64,000 bases of DNA. It comes from CAVTWY01 sp963738575. Its GTDB lineage: Bacteria > Pseudomonadota > Gammaproteobacteria > Burkholderiales > Burkholderiaceae_C. Under the pieces are notes generated by a model. It saw only the letters and a program-made list of their open reading frames with translations. It made no database searches and had not been told where the DNA came from. The DNA lies in NCBI GenBank assembly GCA_963738575.1, contig CAVTWY010000002.1, positions 868,001 to 932,000 of the forward strand, given 5' to 3'. Shown here piece by piece: positions 33,767-42,617 of the stretch (positions are counted from its first letter, which is position 1; each line of letters opens with the position of its first letter). Position numbers and translations under genes: made by a program.

Positions 33767-34621
33767 TCATTCGTAGCGGCGCCCCGTGTCCAACAACGCC
33801 GCCGTACCGATAACTGCATTGAGCCCATCAAAGTTCAGCATTTGGTCTTGCCATGGCGCCGTGGTGCCATGCTGGTGCAGGCTGGCAAAGTAGCCCGTCA
33901 GCGCGTGGGCTGCGGCGCGTGCTGTGCCGCCGGGGAAGATGACGATGCGAAAACCCAGTGACCCCAACACACTGGCACTTTGCACGGGCGTCTTGCCACC
34001 CTCCACCATGTTCGCCAGCAAGGCCGTGCGTTTGGCAAAGCGTGCACAAACCATGTCCATTTGTGCAGGCGTTCGCAAGGCTTCGATGAACAGAGCATCC
34101 ACGCCACAAGCAAGGTAAGTTTCAGCCCGCGATAGCGCTGCGTCAAAGCCCTCCACAGCGACCGCGTCGGTGCGTGCCAGGATCAAAGTGCTGGTATCGG
34201 TGCGGGCGTCCAGTGCAGCGCGCAACTTGCCCGCCATCTCGGCCACAGGCACCAATGACTTGCCGTCCAAGTGGCCGCAGCGTTTGGGAAAGGTTTGGTC
34301 TTCAAGCTGGATCATCGAGGCACCCGCACGCTCAAAACCACGGACGGTTCGTTGCACATTGAGAGCATTGCCAAAGCCGGTGTCGGCATCAACGATCACA
34401 GGCAGACGCACACGCTCGGTGATGCGCGCCAGGGTGTCTTCCACCTCGCTGTACGTGGTCAAGCCAATGTCTGCGCTGCCCAGGCGCGTGTAGGCGATGG
34501 ACGCGCCCGACAAGTAGACGGCCTCGAAGCCTGCCTGCTCGGCCATCAATGCCGTAAGTGCGTCATACACCCCGGGGGCGAGCAAGACACGTGGTTCGTT
34601 CAGGCGTTGTTTAAGATTCAT
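33767..34621 (-). CDS. Isocitrate lyase/PEP mutase-family lyase (module 2)
   Basis: A 284-residue TIM-barrel lyase. YLSGASIAYTRLG, Mg-site VDADTGFGN, LEDQTFPKRCGHLDGK with the complete K-R-C-G-H catalytic loop, and ARTDAVAVEGFD are all present. This is the pattern of 2,3-dimethylmalate lyase, methylisocitrate lyase and oxaloacetate decarboxylase relatives, which split or decarboxylate 2-hydroxy-diacids. It overlaps the flavoprotein gene upstream (ATGA) and ends the module 2 operon. Compared with the module 1 paralogue at 9483, its loop is canonical. Confidence 0.87.
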   Translation of the reverse strand: MNLKQRLNEPRVLLAPGVYDALTALMAEQAGFEAVYLSGASIAYTRLGSADIGLTTYSEVEDTLARITERVRLPVIVDADTGFGNALNVQRTVRGFERAGASMIQLEDQTFPKRCGHLDGKSLVPVAEMAGKLRAALDARTDTSTLILARTDAVAVEGFDAALSRAETYLACGVDALFIEALRTPAQMDMVCARFAKRTALLANMVEGGKTPVQSASVLGSLGFRIVIFPGGTARAAAHALTGYFASLHQHGTTAPWQDQMLNFDGLNAVIGTAALLDTGRRYE

Positions 34622-35973
34622 GGTTGTTGATCTCCCAGTTGTGTTGCTGCGGTCTGCGCAGTGATGAACCCTCCGGCGACCGCGCTCAGAAGCCCGTTGC
34701 CCGACAAGTACCCCCAAACGGCCGACCCTGACACACCACGCGCGGCACCCCCGGCAGCCAGCAAGTTGGGGAACGGCAACCCACCATCGCGCAGCACGCG
34801 GCCTTGTGCATCGATGTCTAGCCCACCTTGGGTATGGAAGAGTGCGCCCGTCACCTTGATGGCGTGCCAGGGCGCCACCAACACGGTGGATGCCAACGTG
34901 GTCGCCAAAGCACTGGGCTCGCAACCCAACACGGCAGCAAGTGCCGCCACATCAGGTGCATGGCGCACCGCGCCCGCCGCTTCAGCCGCCACAAAGTCGG
35001 GAAACGAGCGCCCGAGCGTCAACAAGCGATCATCAAAAACATTCCATGCCACGCCACCCGGTTGTGCCAGCACCTTGACTGAGGCTTCAGAGTAGCCTTC
35101 GGTCTCGTCGTGAAAGCGTTGCCCTTGAGCGTTGACTTGAATGCCCCCTTGCATCATCAAGGCCCAAGTGATGAGCGCGCCTTGGGGCACGGCCCAAGCG
35201 CCATGACCTTGGTAAGCGCCCAAGTCAGCAAGTTGCGCGCCCAAGTGGCGACCCCAAACGATGGCGCTGCCGTCGTTGCCCCGGTGTCCCGCAAACGTGG
35301 CGCCGCGCATCGCTGGCAAGAGTTCGTGAACCATGGCGCTGTTGCCGCCAAAACCGTTGCAGGCAAGAATCAACGTTTGGCAACCCAAGCGCTCCATCTT
35401 GCCTTGGGGCCGCTCGATGCCCACGCCGAGGACGAAACCTTCGTCGTCGCACCACATCTCTGTCACCCGCGCCCTCGTCATCAGCATGGCACCCGCCGCA
35501 ACCGCCGCCGACTCAAGCGCCGCCACCAGCGCTGCACCTGTTCGCTGGGGCAGCGTGTGCATGCGAAGTGCGCTGTGCCCCGGGTACAAAAAGCCATCCA
35601 ACAACTCAAACGCCAAACCATGTCGAGCTTGCAGTGCGTCGATGGCCGGGACAATCGCTTGGGCGTACGCCCCCACCAAATGCGACGCCGACGTTTGATG
35701 TGACTTGGTTTGGATGTCACGGGCGAACTGCGCGGGCCCGTCGCTTGCAACACCTGCCGCCCGCTGCACTGCTGTGCCACCAGCAGGAATGAAGCCAGAC
35801 GAAAGCGCGGTCGACCCTTGCGGCGTTGCATCACGCTCCAACACCACGCACTCCACACCAGCATCGCGCAAAAACAGGGCGGCAGTCAGGCCGCATGCCC
35901 CCGCCCCAATGATGGCCACGGGTACGGTTGGTGTGTCGGGCGGCATGTTGGCCGCGCGCACCACCTGTGGCAT
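34618..35973 (-). CDS. FAD-dependent fumarate-reductase-like flavoprotein
   Basis: A 451-residue flavoprotein. The dinucleotide motif is VAIIGAGACGLTAALFLRDAG at about residue 19, VLERDATPQGSTALSSGFIP follows, and the C-terminal signature ALFHTQGGLDIDAQGRVL plus LLAAGGAARGVSGSAVWGY is that of the fumarate reductase/succinate dehydrogenase flavoprotein family (TcuA, urocanate reductase, ketosteroid dehydrogenases). It should oxidise or reduce a C=C bond next to a carboxylate. Its start touches the amidohydrolase stop (TGATG). In this pathway it could make or remove the double bond acted on by the hydro-lyase. The substrate is inferred only from context. Confidence 0.85.
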   Translation of the reverse strand: MPQVVRAANMPPDTPTVPVAIIGAGACGLTAALFLRDAGVECVVLERDATPQGSTALSSGFIPAGGTAVQRAAGVASDGPAQFARDIQTKSHQTSASHLVGAYAQAIVPAIDALQARHGLAFELLDGFLYPGHSALRMHTLPQRTGAALVAALESAAVAAGAMLMTRARVTEMWCDDEGFVLGVGIERPQGKMERLGCQTLILACNGFGGNSAMVHELLPAMRGATFAGHRGNDGSAIVWGRHLGAQLADLGAYQGHGAWAVPQGALITWALMMQGGIQVNAQGQRFHDETEGYSEASVKVLAQPGGVAWNVFDDRLLTLGRSFPDFVAAEAAGAVRHAPDVAALAAVLGCEPSALATTLASTVLVAPWHAIKVTGALFHTQGGLDIDAQGRVLRDGGLPFPNLLAAGGAARGVSGSAVWGYLSGNGLLSAVAGGFITAQTAATQLGDQQP

Positions 35974-37445
35974 CACGTGGTTGGCCGATGCAAGTACTGC
36001 CCCTTGGGCTTGCCAAGCACCTGCCCGTCTTCAAAAATTTTCATGCCGCGCAAGAACGTGGCGTCCACCCGCGCCGACATCTCCAGGCCCTCAAAGGGCG
36101 TGTAGCCTTGCGTTGACGGCGAGTCTTTGGCGTGAATGACCCACGACTTGCCCGGATCAACCAGGGCGATGTCTGCGTCGAAGCCTTCGGCGATATCACC
36201 CTTGTGGTTGAGGCCGTAACGCTGCGCCGGGTTCCAACTTGTCACACGCGCCATGTGGTTGTAGCTCATGCCACGGCGGCTGCCCTCACTCACTAGGGAC
36301 GGCAGCAAATACTCGGTGCCGCCAAACCCACTCTTGGCCATCCAAATGTTGCCAAAGTAGCGCTTGGGCGCTTTCATCTCGTGCCGACAGCATGCGTGGT
36401 CGCTCACCACCCAGTCCAGTTCCCCCGCCAGCAATGCCTGCCACAGGTACTCGACGTCCTCACGCGGGCGGATGGGCGGGTTCACCTTGGCCAACTCGGC
36501 CGCCTTGGCGCTGACGTCGAGCATCAAATGACCGATCGTCACCTCGCGTTTGAAGTCAATGTGCGGAAAGACATCGGCCATCATCAAAGCCGCTTGCACC
36601 GCCTTGCGGGAGCTGAGGTGCAGCAGGTTGATGTTGGGCAAGGCCGTTTCGTGCGCCAGGTAGCTTGCGATGAACACCGCCAGGCCTTCAGAGTGCGGGG
36701 GGCGTGAAGCGCTGTAGGCCGCCAAGCCACGAAGCGACTTGTCTTTTTCGACGATCTTGGTGTAGGCCGTCATCACCTCGGCGGTCTCGCAGTGCAGCGA
36801 CAGCGAAATCTGGGCCGCCTTGTCCGGCATGCGTTCGCGTGCCGCCTGAACGCCGCGCATCACAAACTCAAAGTGGGCGTAGTCGTAGCGCTCATCCTCA
36901 CCGATCATCAAAAACTCGCGCTGCGAGTTGCTGGCCCCATGCAGCCCATGCGAACCGTAAAACATGAAGATTTTGAAGCTGGACACACCGTACTTTTCGA
37001 TCAGCATCGGAATCTCGGCGATGTGCTCGCCATTCATCGGGGCCAGGTGATACCCGTAGTCAACATGAAACTGGTTCTTTGAGATCTTGAGCACCTCGGG
37101 GAAAAACTTTTTGTAGGGCCCTCCTCGGTTCAAATAGTACTGGCCGGTTCGAAAGTAGTTCAACGACGAGGTCACGCCGCCCATGGCCGCCGCACGGCTC
37201 TCACTCACGGCGTCGTCGGCCAAGGGCGAGTAGATGCCGCTGTGCATGTGCGCGTCCACCACCCCGGGGAAGGCCAAGCGGCCCCGACCGTCGTAAACGT
37301 CTTTGGCACGCGTCGGCTCGATACCCGGTGCCACACGGGCCACGCGCCCCCCGGTGATGCCGATGTCAGCGGTGTGCACCACATTGCCTTGTGGACGAAC
37401 CACACGGACGTTCTTGATAAGCAGATCAAACTCGGGTTGACTCAT
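35973..37445 (-). CDS. Cyclic amidohydrolase (dihydropyrimidinase/hydantoinase family)
   Basis: A 490-residue amidohydrolase with a complete binuclear metal site: VDAHMHSG, the carboxylated lysine in SSFKIFMFYG, histidines in SLHCET and LLHLSS, and aspartate in VVSDHACC. The composite beta-sandwich start (DLLIKNVRVV, ADIGITGGRVARV) and end (DADIALVDPGKSW) fit. Family members open cyclic amides: hydantoins, dihydropyrimidines, allantoin or the lactam cleaved by enamidase. It is coupled by ATGA to the LeuD-like gene and by TGATG to the flavoprotein. It suggests that module 2 begins from a cyclic amide or imide. Confidence 0.88.
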   Translation of the reverse strand: MSQPEFDLLIKNVRVVRPQGNVVHTADIGITGGRVARVAPGIEPTRAKDVYDGRGRLAFPGVVDAHMHSGIYSPLADDAVSESRAAAMGGVTSSLNYFRTGQYYLNRGGPYKKFFPEVLKISKNQFHVDYGYHLAPMNGEHIAEIPMLIEKYGVSSFKIFMFYGSHGLHGASNSQREFLMIGEDERYDYAHFEFVMRGVQAARERMPDKAAQISLSLHCETAEVMTAYTKIVEKDKSLRGLAAYSASRPPHSEGLAVFIASYLAHETALPNINLLHLSSRKAVQAALMMADVFPHIDFKREVTIGHLMLDVSAKAAELAKVNPPIRPREDVEYLWQALLAGELDWVVSDHACCRHEMKAPKRYFGNIWMAKSGFGGTEYLLPSLVSEGSRRGMSYNHMARVTSWNPAQRYGLNHKGDIAEGFDADIALVDPGKSWVIHAKDSPSTQGYTPFEGLEMSARVDATFLRGMKIFEDGQVLGKPKGQYLHRPTT

Positions 37446-37918
37446 GGCGTCTCCAATCGCTTTTTAAGTTGGGGCAGCAGGCCGCCAGCCTGCACCATGT
37501 CGAGCAAAAACCCTGGAATCGCAGCGCATGCCAGCGCCTCGCCGTCGGGCAGATGGATCAAACCAGCGCGGGCGTCAAATTCAATCGCCGTGCCATCCAC
37601 GATGCGCCCGGCTTGGGGGCATGTCAAAAGCAACAACCCGACGTTGAACGCGTTGCGAAAGTACAAGCCGCTGAAGCTTGGTGCAATCACTGCCGCCACG
37701 CCCAGATGCACCAAAACCGAAGCGGCCTGCTCGCGCGACGAGCCAATGCCAAAGGCATCGCCCGCGACGATCACGTCGCCCGCCTGAACCTGCGCTGCAA
37801 AGTCGGGGCGCAGCGCTTGCAAACAAGCGGCTGCGGTGACGTCCATGCCAAACTTCATCGTGCCGCCCGGCGCCAGCTGGTCGGTGTCCACGTTGCTGGG
37901 CAATCGCCACACCCTCAT
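37442..37918 (-). CDS. LeuD-like hydro-lyase small subunit (module 2)
   Basis: A 158-residue swivelling-domain subunit of the aconitase superfamily. NVDTDQLAPGGTM near the start and the conserved loop GDAFGIGSSREQAASVLVHLGV (residues about 53-74) are intact. It pairs with the LeuC-like protein encoded just upstream (ATGA overlap) to form the active hydro-lyase. Leucine biosynthesis is unlikely because no leuB or leuA lies here and the operon is catabolic. The intact version of the gene broken in module 1. Confidence 0.88.
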   Translation of the reverse strand: MRVWRLPSNVDTDQLAPGGTMKFGMDVTAAACLQALRPDFAAQVQAGDVIVAGDAFGIGSSREQAASVLVHLGVAAVIAPSFSGLYFRNAFNVGLLLLTCPQAGRIVDGTAIEFDARAGLIHLPDGEALACAAIPGFLLDMVQAGGLLPQLKKRLETP

Positions 37919-39210
37919 GAAAGCACCTCACGCACGTCGGCCACGTGGCCTTGCAGGGCCGATGCTGCCACGGTGTAGGGGGACCCCAAGTACACCTGCG
38001 CCGTGGACGAGCCCATGCGCCCTTTGAAGTTTCGCGCCGTCGACGAGATCACGGTGCTTCCATCTGGGATGGCGCCGCCGTACCCGGCGCAAGCACCACA
38101 GGCACTGGGCAACAGCGTGGCGCCCGCGTCGAGCAGCTGTTGCATCACGCCCTCGCCCGCGGCCTTGTCCTGATCTTGCACGCTGGCGGGTGCCACCAGG
38201 AGTTGAACCCCAGGCGCGATGTGCCGCCCGGCGAGCACCTGCGCTGCGGCGCGCAAGTCGACGAGTTTGGCGCCCGTGCACGCACCGATGTAGGCGACGT
38301 CGATCGGTGTGCGCGGCAACTTGTTGACGGCACACACATTTGCTGGGCTGTGTGGCAGCGCCACTTGCGGCGCCAAAGCCGTTGCGTCAAAGGTGTGGCG
38401 CGTACCGACGGCACCGTCGTCACTGCACCAGCGATGGGTTTCAGACACGGTCGCGCCATGCGCCTGCAGCCACGTGCGCGTGGTCTCATCGGGCGCCACC
38501 AACCCCACCTGGGCGCCCAACTCGGCACTCATGTTGCACAGTGTCATGCGCTCTTGCATGCTCAGTGTGCGCACCGCGTCGCCACAAAACTCCACCGCCT
38601 GGTATTGCCCACCGTTCATGCCGAAACGGCCGATCATGGCCAGCATCATGTCCTTGGCACTGACCCCGGCAGCCAACTGACCTTGCCATTCCATAAAAAT
38701 GGTGTGCGGCACCTGGAGCCAGATTTCGCCCAAAACCATGACGCCCAACATTTCGGTGGCGCCGATGCCAAACATGTAGGCCCCAAATGCGCCGCCTGTG
38801 GGTGAGTGCGAATCGCCTCCCACACAAAACATGCCCGGGCGGATGTGGCCGTGCTGCGGCACCACGACGTGGCAGATCCCTTGCGAGTCGTACACGTGCG
38901 GCAAGCCTTGCTCGGTGGCCCAATCGCGCGCGATGCGAACGATGCGCCGAGATTCATCGTCAACCTCGGGCACATAGTGGTCGATCACGAGCACCACCTT
39001 GTGTTTGTCCCAAATGGTGGCTCCGAGCTCCGCAAGCATGGGCTGCAGCCGCCGCGGGCCGCTGGAGTCGTGGAACATGGCGAGGTCGACGGTGCACGTC
39101 ACAACCTCGCCCGGCGTGACATGTGCTCGACCGGCGGCCTGGGCCACCAGCTTTTGCGCCAGCGTTGTCGGCCCGTGCCGCGACGACTCAGCGACGTTGG
39201 GCCTGTTCAT
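37915..39210 (-). CDS. LeuC/aconitase-family hydro-lyase large subunit (module 2)
   Basis: A 431-residue large subunit with the three [4Fe-4S] cysteines in YIGACTGAKLVDL and SACGACAGYGG. The substrate-binding stretch VVLVIDHYVPEVDDES, GGDSHSPTGGAFGAY and RNFKGRMGSSTAQVYLGSP also fit. The ATG at 39210 has GAGGGG upstream; a GTG at 39225 would overlap the Bug gene by four bases like the other junctions of this operon and cannot be excluded. It is a diverged paralogue of the module 1 protein, and shares its length rather than close sequence. Likely reaction: reversible hydration of a substituted maleate- or aconitate-type acid. Confidence 0.88.
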   Translation of the reverse strand: MNRPNVAESSRHGPTTLAQKLVAQAAGRAHVTPGEVVTCTVDLAMFHDSSGPRRLQPMLAELGATIWDKHKVVLVIDHYVPEVDDESRRIVRIARDWATEQGLPHVYDSQGICHVVVPQHGHIRPGMFCVGGDSHSPTGGAFGAYMFGIGATEMLGVMVLGEIWLQVPHTIFMEWQGQLAAGVSAKDMMLAMIGRFGMNGGQYQAVEFCGDAVRTLSMQERMTLCNMSAELGAQVGLVAPDETTRTWLQAHGATVSETHRWCSDDGAVGTRHTFDATALAPQVALPHSPANVCAVNKLPRTPIDVAYIGACTGAKLVDLRAAAQVLAGRHIAPGVQLLVAPASVQDQDKAAGEGVMQQLLDAGATLLPSACGACAGYGGAIPDGSTVISSTARNFKGRMGSSTAQVYLGSPYTVAASALQGHVADVREVLS

Positions 39211-39221
39211 GAACCCCTCAC

Positions 39222-40178
39222 TCACTCAGGCCTCGCCCCGGAATACTTCACCAACTTTTCCCATCGCTTGATGTCGTCGCGCACAAACTGTGCAAAGGCC
39301 TCGGGGCTGTTGCCCACGGGCGTGCCTGCATCGGCCTCCAAGCGCTTGCGCAAGCCGTCACCCCGCACGGCAGCTCGCGCGGCATCACTGAGCCGCTTGG
39401 TTAACTCGGGCGACATCTTGGCCGGCGCAAACAAGCCAAACCAAGCCGACGACTCAAACCCAGGCAAGGTCTCGGCAATGGCGGGCACGTCGGACAACTG
39501 TGGCAAGCGCTGGGGGCTGGTGACGCCCAAAGCCTTGAGCTTGCCCGCCGCGATGAGCTGGCGCGCGTTACCCACATTGGCAAACATCATCGGCACGTTG
39601 TTGGCCACCACGTCGGCAATGGCCGGCGCCGTGCCTCGGTAGGGAATGTTGACGATGAACAAGCCAGCCTGCATCTTCAAGGCTTCGCCCGCCAAATGCA
39701 CCGACGATCCAATGCCACCCAACGCCAGGCTGAGCTGGCCAGGCCGCGGCTTGGCATAAGCGATCAACTCACGCACGTCTTTGGCGGGCAGAGACGGGTG
39801 CGCCACCAGCACGGCGGGCGACGTTGCCACCATCGTCAACGGGGTGAAGTCAGCCAGTGGGTCAAAGGGCAGCTTGGGGTAGAGGGTTGCGTTGATGGTG
39901 TGGCTGGTGAAGCTCAGCAACAACGTGTTGCCGTCGGGCGGCGCTTTGGCAACGGCGTCTGCCGCCAAGTTGCCGCCAGCCCCCGACTTGTTTTCGATGA
40001 TCACGGTGCGGCCCAGTTGCCGGCCCATCTCGGGCGCGATCTCGCGTGCCAAAGTGTCGGTGGTACCCCCGGGTGGTGCGCCCACCAAGAGGCGAATGGG
40101 CGGCAGCGCTTGCGCCAGTGCCCATGTCGGCGAGGCCAGCGCAGCAGCGCCGATGGCCAAAAGTGGTCGTCTCTTCAT
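39222..40178 (-). CDS. Bug-family periplasmic receptor (module 2)
   Basis: A 318-residue periplasmic binding protein. A signal peptide (ending near TWALAQALP) is followed by the Bug signature LPPIRLLVGAPPGGTTDTLAREIAPEMG, IIENKSGAGGNLAADAV and NIPYRGTAPAIADVVANNV. It sits between the ABC transporter genes (livF ends four bases upstream) and the hydro-lyase genes, so one operon encodes two different uptake receptors. No TctA or TctB protein is encoded nearby. It may bind the substrate or an intermediate for sensing or uptake. Confidence 0.88.
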   Translation of the reverse strand: MKRRPLLAIGAAALASPTWALAQALPPIRLLVGAPPGGTTDTLAREIAPEMGRQLGRTVIIENKSGAGGNLAADAVAKAPPDGNTLLLSFTSHTINATLYPKLPFDPLADFTPLTMVATSPAVLVAHPSLPAKDVRELIAYAKPRPGQLSLALGGIGSSVHLAGEALKMQAGLFIVNIPYRGTAPAIADVVANNVPMMFANVGNARQLIAAGKLKALGVTSPQRLPQLSDVPAIAETLPGFESSAWFGLFAPAKMSPELTKRLSDAARAAVRGDGLRKRLEADAGTPVGNSPEAFAQFVRDDIKRWEKLVKYSGARPE

Positions 40179-40181
40179 CAG

Positions 40182-40892
40182 CTACACCCCCAAATAGGCC
40201 CGCTTCAACTCGTCGCTGGCCAACAGCTCAGACGGCAACCCCGAGAAACGAACACCGCCGTTTTCGAGCACGTAGGCGCGGTGCGCGATCTCCAGCGACT
40301 GCGCCACGTTTTGTTCAACCAACAACACGGCCAGTCCATCCCGGTTCAGCTGCCCGATCAATGCAAACATCTCTTCAACCAGCAAAGGCGACAACCCCAG
40401 CGAGGGCTCGTCCAAAATCAAGAGCCGGGGCTCGGCCATCAGGCCACGGGCGATGGCGAGCATCTGTTGCTCGCCGCCACTCATCGTGCCGGCCTTTTGC
40501 GCGAAGCGTTCTTTCAAACGTGGAAAGATCGACACCATGCGATCCAGATTGCTGGCGCGTCGTGCCCCACCCCGCGCAAACGAGCCCAGCATCAAGTTCT
40601 CTTCCACACTCAGGTTGGGAAACACCTTGCGACCCTCGGGCACTTGAATCAACCCTGCTTTCACCACATCGCGGTAGTGCGCTTTGGACAAATCGTGCCC
40701 ATCAAAATGCACGCTACCCGACCACCGCCGCACGATGCCACACAAGGTGTTGTTGAGCGTGGTCTTGCCGGCCCCGTTGCTGCCCAGCAGTGCAACGATC
40801 TCACCGGTGTTGACCGAGAGACTGACCCCACGCAGCACCTCCACGCCGTCGTAGCCGCCACGCAATTGGTCGATGTCCAGCAGCGTGGTCAT
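40182..40892 (-). CDS. livF: Branched-chain amino-acid-type ABC transporter ATPase LivF
   Basis: A 236-residue ATPase: Walker A GSNGAGKTT, Q-loop GLIQVPEGRKVFPNLSVEENL, signature MSGGEQQMLAIARGL, Walker B LLILDEPSLGLSP and H-loop LLVEQNV. This is the LivF type of the HAAT family. It overlaps livG by ATGA. In this operon the transporter probably imports the module 2 substrate rather than a branched-chain amino acid, since HAAT systems also carry amides, urea and aromatic acids. Confidence 0.92.
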   Translation of the reverse strand: MTTLLDIDQLRGGYDGVEVLRGVSLSVNTGEIVALLGSNGAGKTTLNNTLCGIVRRWSGSVHFDGHDLSKAHYRDVVKAGLIQVPEGRKVFPNLSVEENLMLGSFARGGARRASNLDRMVSIFPRLKERFAQKAGTMSGGEQQMLAIARGLMAEPRLLILDEPSLGLSPLLVEEMFALIGQLNRDGLAVLLVEQNVAQSLEIAHRAYVLENGGVRFSGLPSELLASDELKRAYLGV

Positions 40893-41644
40893 GCGGCCGC
40901 CGCCTTCAATCGAGCCGCACTGCCATGCCCCAAATAAGCCTCGATCACCTGTGCGTTGGACGTCACTTCGGCGGGTGAACCCGAGGCAATCAACTCCCCT
41001 TGGGCCAGCACCCAAACGTGTTCGGCCAGGTTCATCACCGCCTGCATCACGTGTTCAATCATCAAAACAGTGGTGCCATTGCCGTCGCGGGCGATTGATC
41101 GGATCACGGGAATCATCTCGGCAATTTCTTGGGGATTCAGCCCGGCCAGCACTTCGTCGAGCAACAAGAGCTTGGGTTGCGTGGCCAGGGCGCGCGCCAG
41201 CTCCAAGCGCTTGCGCCCAGCAATCGTCAACGAGCCCGCCGGTTTGTCCAACTGCGACGCCAGGCCCACCCGCGCAGCCACGGCATCGGCAGCCTTCAAG
41301 GCAGCAACGCGACTGCGCTCGCGAAGGTGCGCACCCACGGCGATGTTTTCGCGCACGGTCTGGGCCGCAAAGGGTTGCACGATCTGAAAGGTGCGCGTGA
41401 TGCCCGCTCGCGCATTCAAATGCGGGGCCTGGCCTGTGATGTCCCGGCCATCAAACAACACCGAGCCTGTGTCGGGTTTCAAGAACCCGGACATCAGCGC
41501 AAACAACGTGGTTTTGCCGGCGCCGTTGGGGCCAATCAGTGCGGTGAGCGTGCCCGGCATCACGCGCAGGCTCACACCTTGCACGGCCCGCAAACCGCCA
41601 AAGGCAATGGAGAGGTTCTGCAACGACAACAGGGGTTCAACCAC
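40889..41644 (-). CDS. livG: Branched-chain amino-acid-type ABC transporter ATPase LivG
   Basis: A 251-residue ATPase with Walker A GPNGAGKTT, ITRTFQIVQPFAAQTVRENI, a degenerate signature LTIAGRKRLELARAL and Walker B LLLLDEVLAGLNPQE. The usual LSYGQQ-type signature is SLTIAGRKR here, as in several LivG proteins. A GTG at 41644, one base after the livM stop, is the best start; the open frame upstream runs inside livM. It works with LivF on the LivH-LivM membrane pair. Confidence 0.9.
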   Translation of the reverse strand: MVEPLLSLQNLSIAFGGLRAVQGVSLRVMPGTLTALIGPNGAGKTTLFALMSGFLKPDTGSVLFDGRDITGQAPHLNARAGITRTFQIVQPFAAQTVRENIAVGAHLRERSRVAALKAADAVAARVGLASQLDKPAGSLTIAGRKRLELARALATQPKLLLLDEVLAGLNPQEIAEMIPVIRSIARDGNGTTVLMIEHVMQAVMNLAEHVWVLAQGELIASGSPAEVTSNAQVIEAYLGHGSAARLKAAAA

Positions 41645-41645
41645 G

Positions 41646-42599
41646 TCAACGCCCCCGCCCAAGCGCTTGCAGACGTTGCCACAAGCCCGCCAACCCACGC
41701 GGCAAAAACATCACGATCAACACCAACACCGAGCCATAGATCACCATGTTCAACCCTGGCAGTTGACCAAACATGTTGCGCGTCACTTCGGCCAAAAGGT
41801 GCAGGACGGCTGCACCCAGCAACGGCCCCCACAACGTGCCCATGCCGCCCACGATGGCCGCGACCAGCGCCTCCACCGAGCTGGCCGGACCAAACGCAAT
41901 GCCAGGGTCAATGTACTGAAACACCTGAACGTAAAACGCGCCGCCTGCCCCCATGAAGCCAGCCGACAACACGATGGCGCCCAACTTCACACGCAGGGGG
42001 TCGACGCCAATGGCTCGCGCAGCGTCTTCGTTGTCGCGAACGGCCTGCAACTGCGCACCAAAGCGCGAGTGGCGCAGCCACGCTGTAACAAGCAGCGCCG
42101 CCACCACAAAGCCCAGCACCAAGACGATGTAGCCCTTGCGAGAACCAAACTGCATGTTGGCAAATGACTCGTTCAGCGGCAGCATCAACCCGACGCCACC
42201 CCCAGTGAACCCGAGCGACACGGCAAGGATGCGAAACACCTCGGCAAAGGCCAACGTGACCAACGCAAAATACGACCCCTTGAGTCCGTAGCGAAACGTC
42301 AGCCCGCCCACCAACGCGCCCACTGCGGCCGCCACCAACACCGCCACCGTCAAAGCAACCCACGGGCTTTGCCCCAGGTTCAATTGGGCCATGGCTTGCA
42401 TGTAGGCACCCGTGCCAAAAAACAGCGCATGACCAAACGAGAACTGCCCCCCAAACCCACCCAGCATGTTCCACGCCTGCGCCAGCAAGCCTGCATAGAG
42501 CGCCATCATGATGAAGGTTAGCCAAACCCCCGACTGAAGCACGGCGGTGAGCAACAAGACCAAGGCTGCAAACGCCACGATGGCGAAGACGTCACGCAT
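41646..42599 (-). CDS. livM: ABC transporter permease LivM
   Basis: A 317-residue permease with about nine hydrophobic segments. The LivM landmarks are GGFGGQFSFGHALFFGTGAY, SYFALVTLAFAEVFRI, RDNEDAARAIGVDPLRVKL and VAAIVGGMGTLWGPLLGAAV. It starts 18 bases after livH ends and is followed at once by livG. Confidence 0.92.
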   Translation of the reverse strand: MRDVFAIVAFAALVLLLTAVLQSGVWLTFIMMALYAGLLAQAWNMLGGFGGQFSFGHALFFGTGAYMQAMAQLNLGQSPWVALTVAVLVAAAVGALVGGLTFRYGLKGSYFALVTLAFAEVFRILAVSLGFTGGGVGLMLPLNESFANMQFGSRKGYIVLVLGFVVAALLVTAWLRHSRFGAQLQAVRDNEDAARAIGVDPLRVKLGAIVLSAGFMGAGGAFYVQVFQYIDPGIAFGPASSVEALVAAIVGGMGTLWGPLLGAAVLHLLAEVTRNMFGQLPGLNMVIYGSVLVLIVMFLPRGLAGLWQRLQALGRGR

Positions 42600-42617
42600 G
42601 GTGGCCTTTGGCGCGGC

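Noticed and set aside
37442..39210. Leucine-biosynthesis leuCD
   Set aside because: No leuA or leuB is near, the operon is catabolic and transport-rich, and a second such pair exists in the window; the aconitase-superfamily role is kept but not the leucine one.
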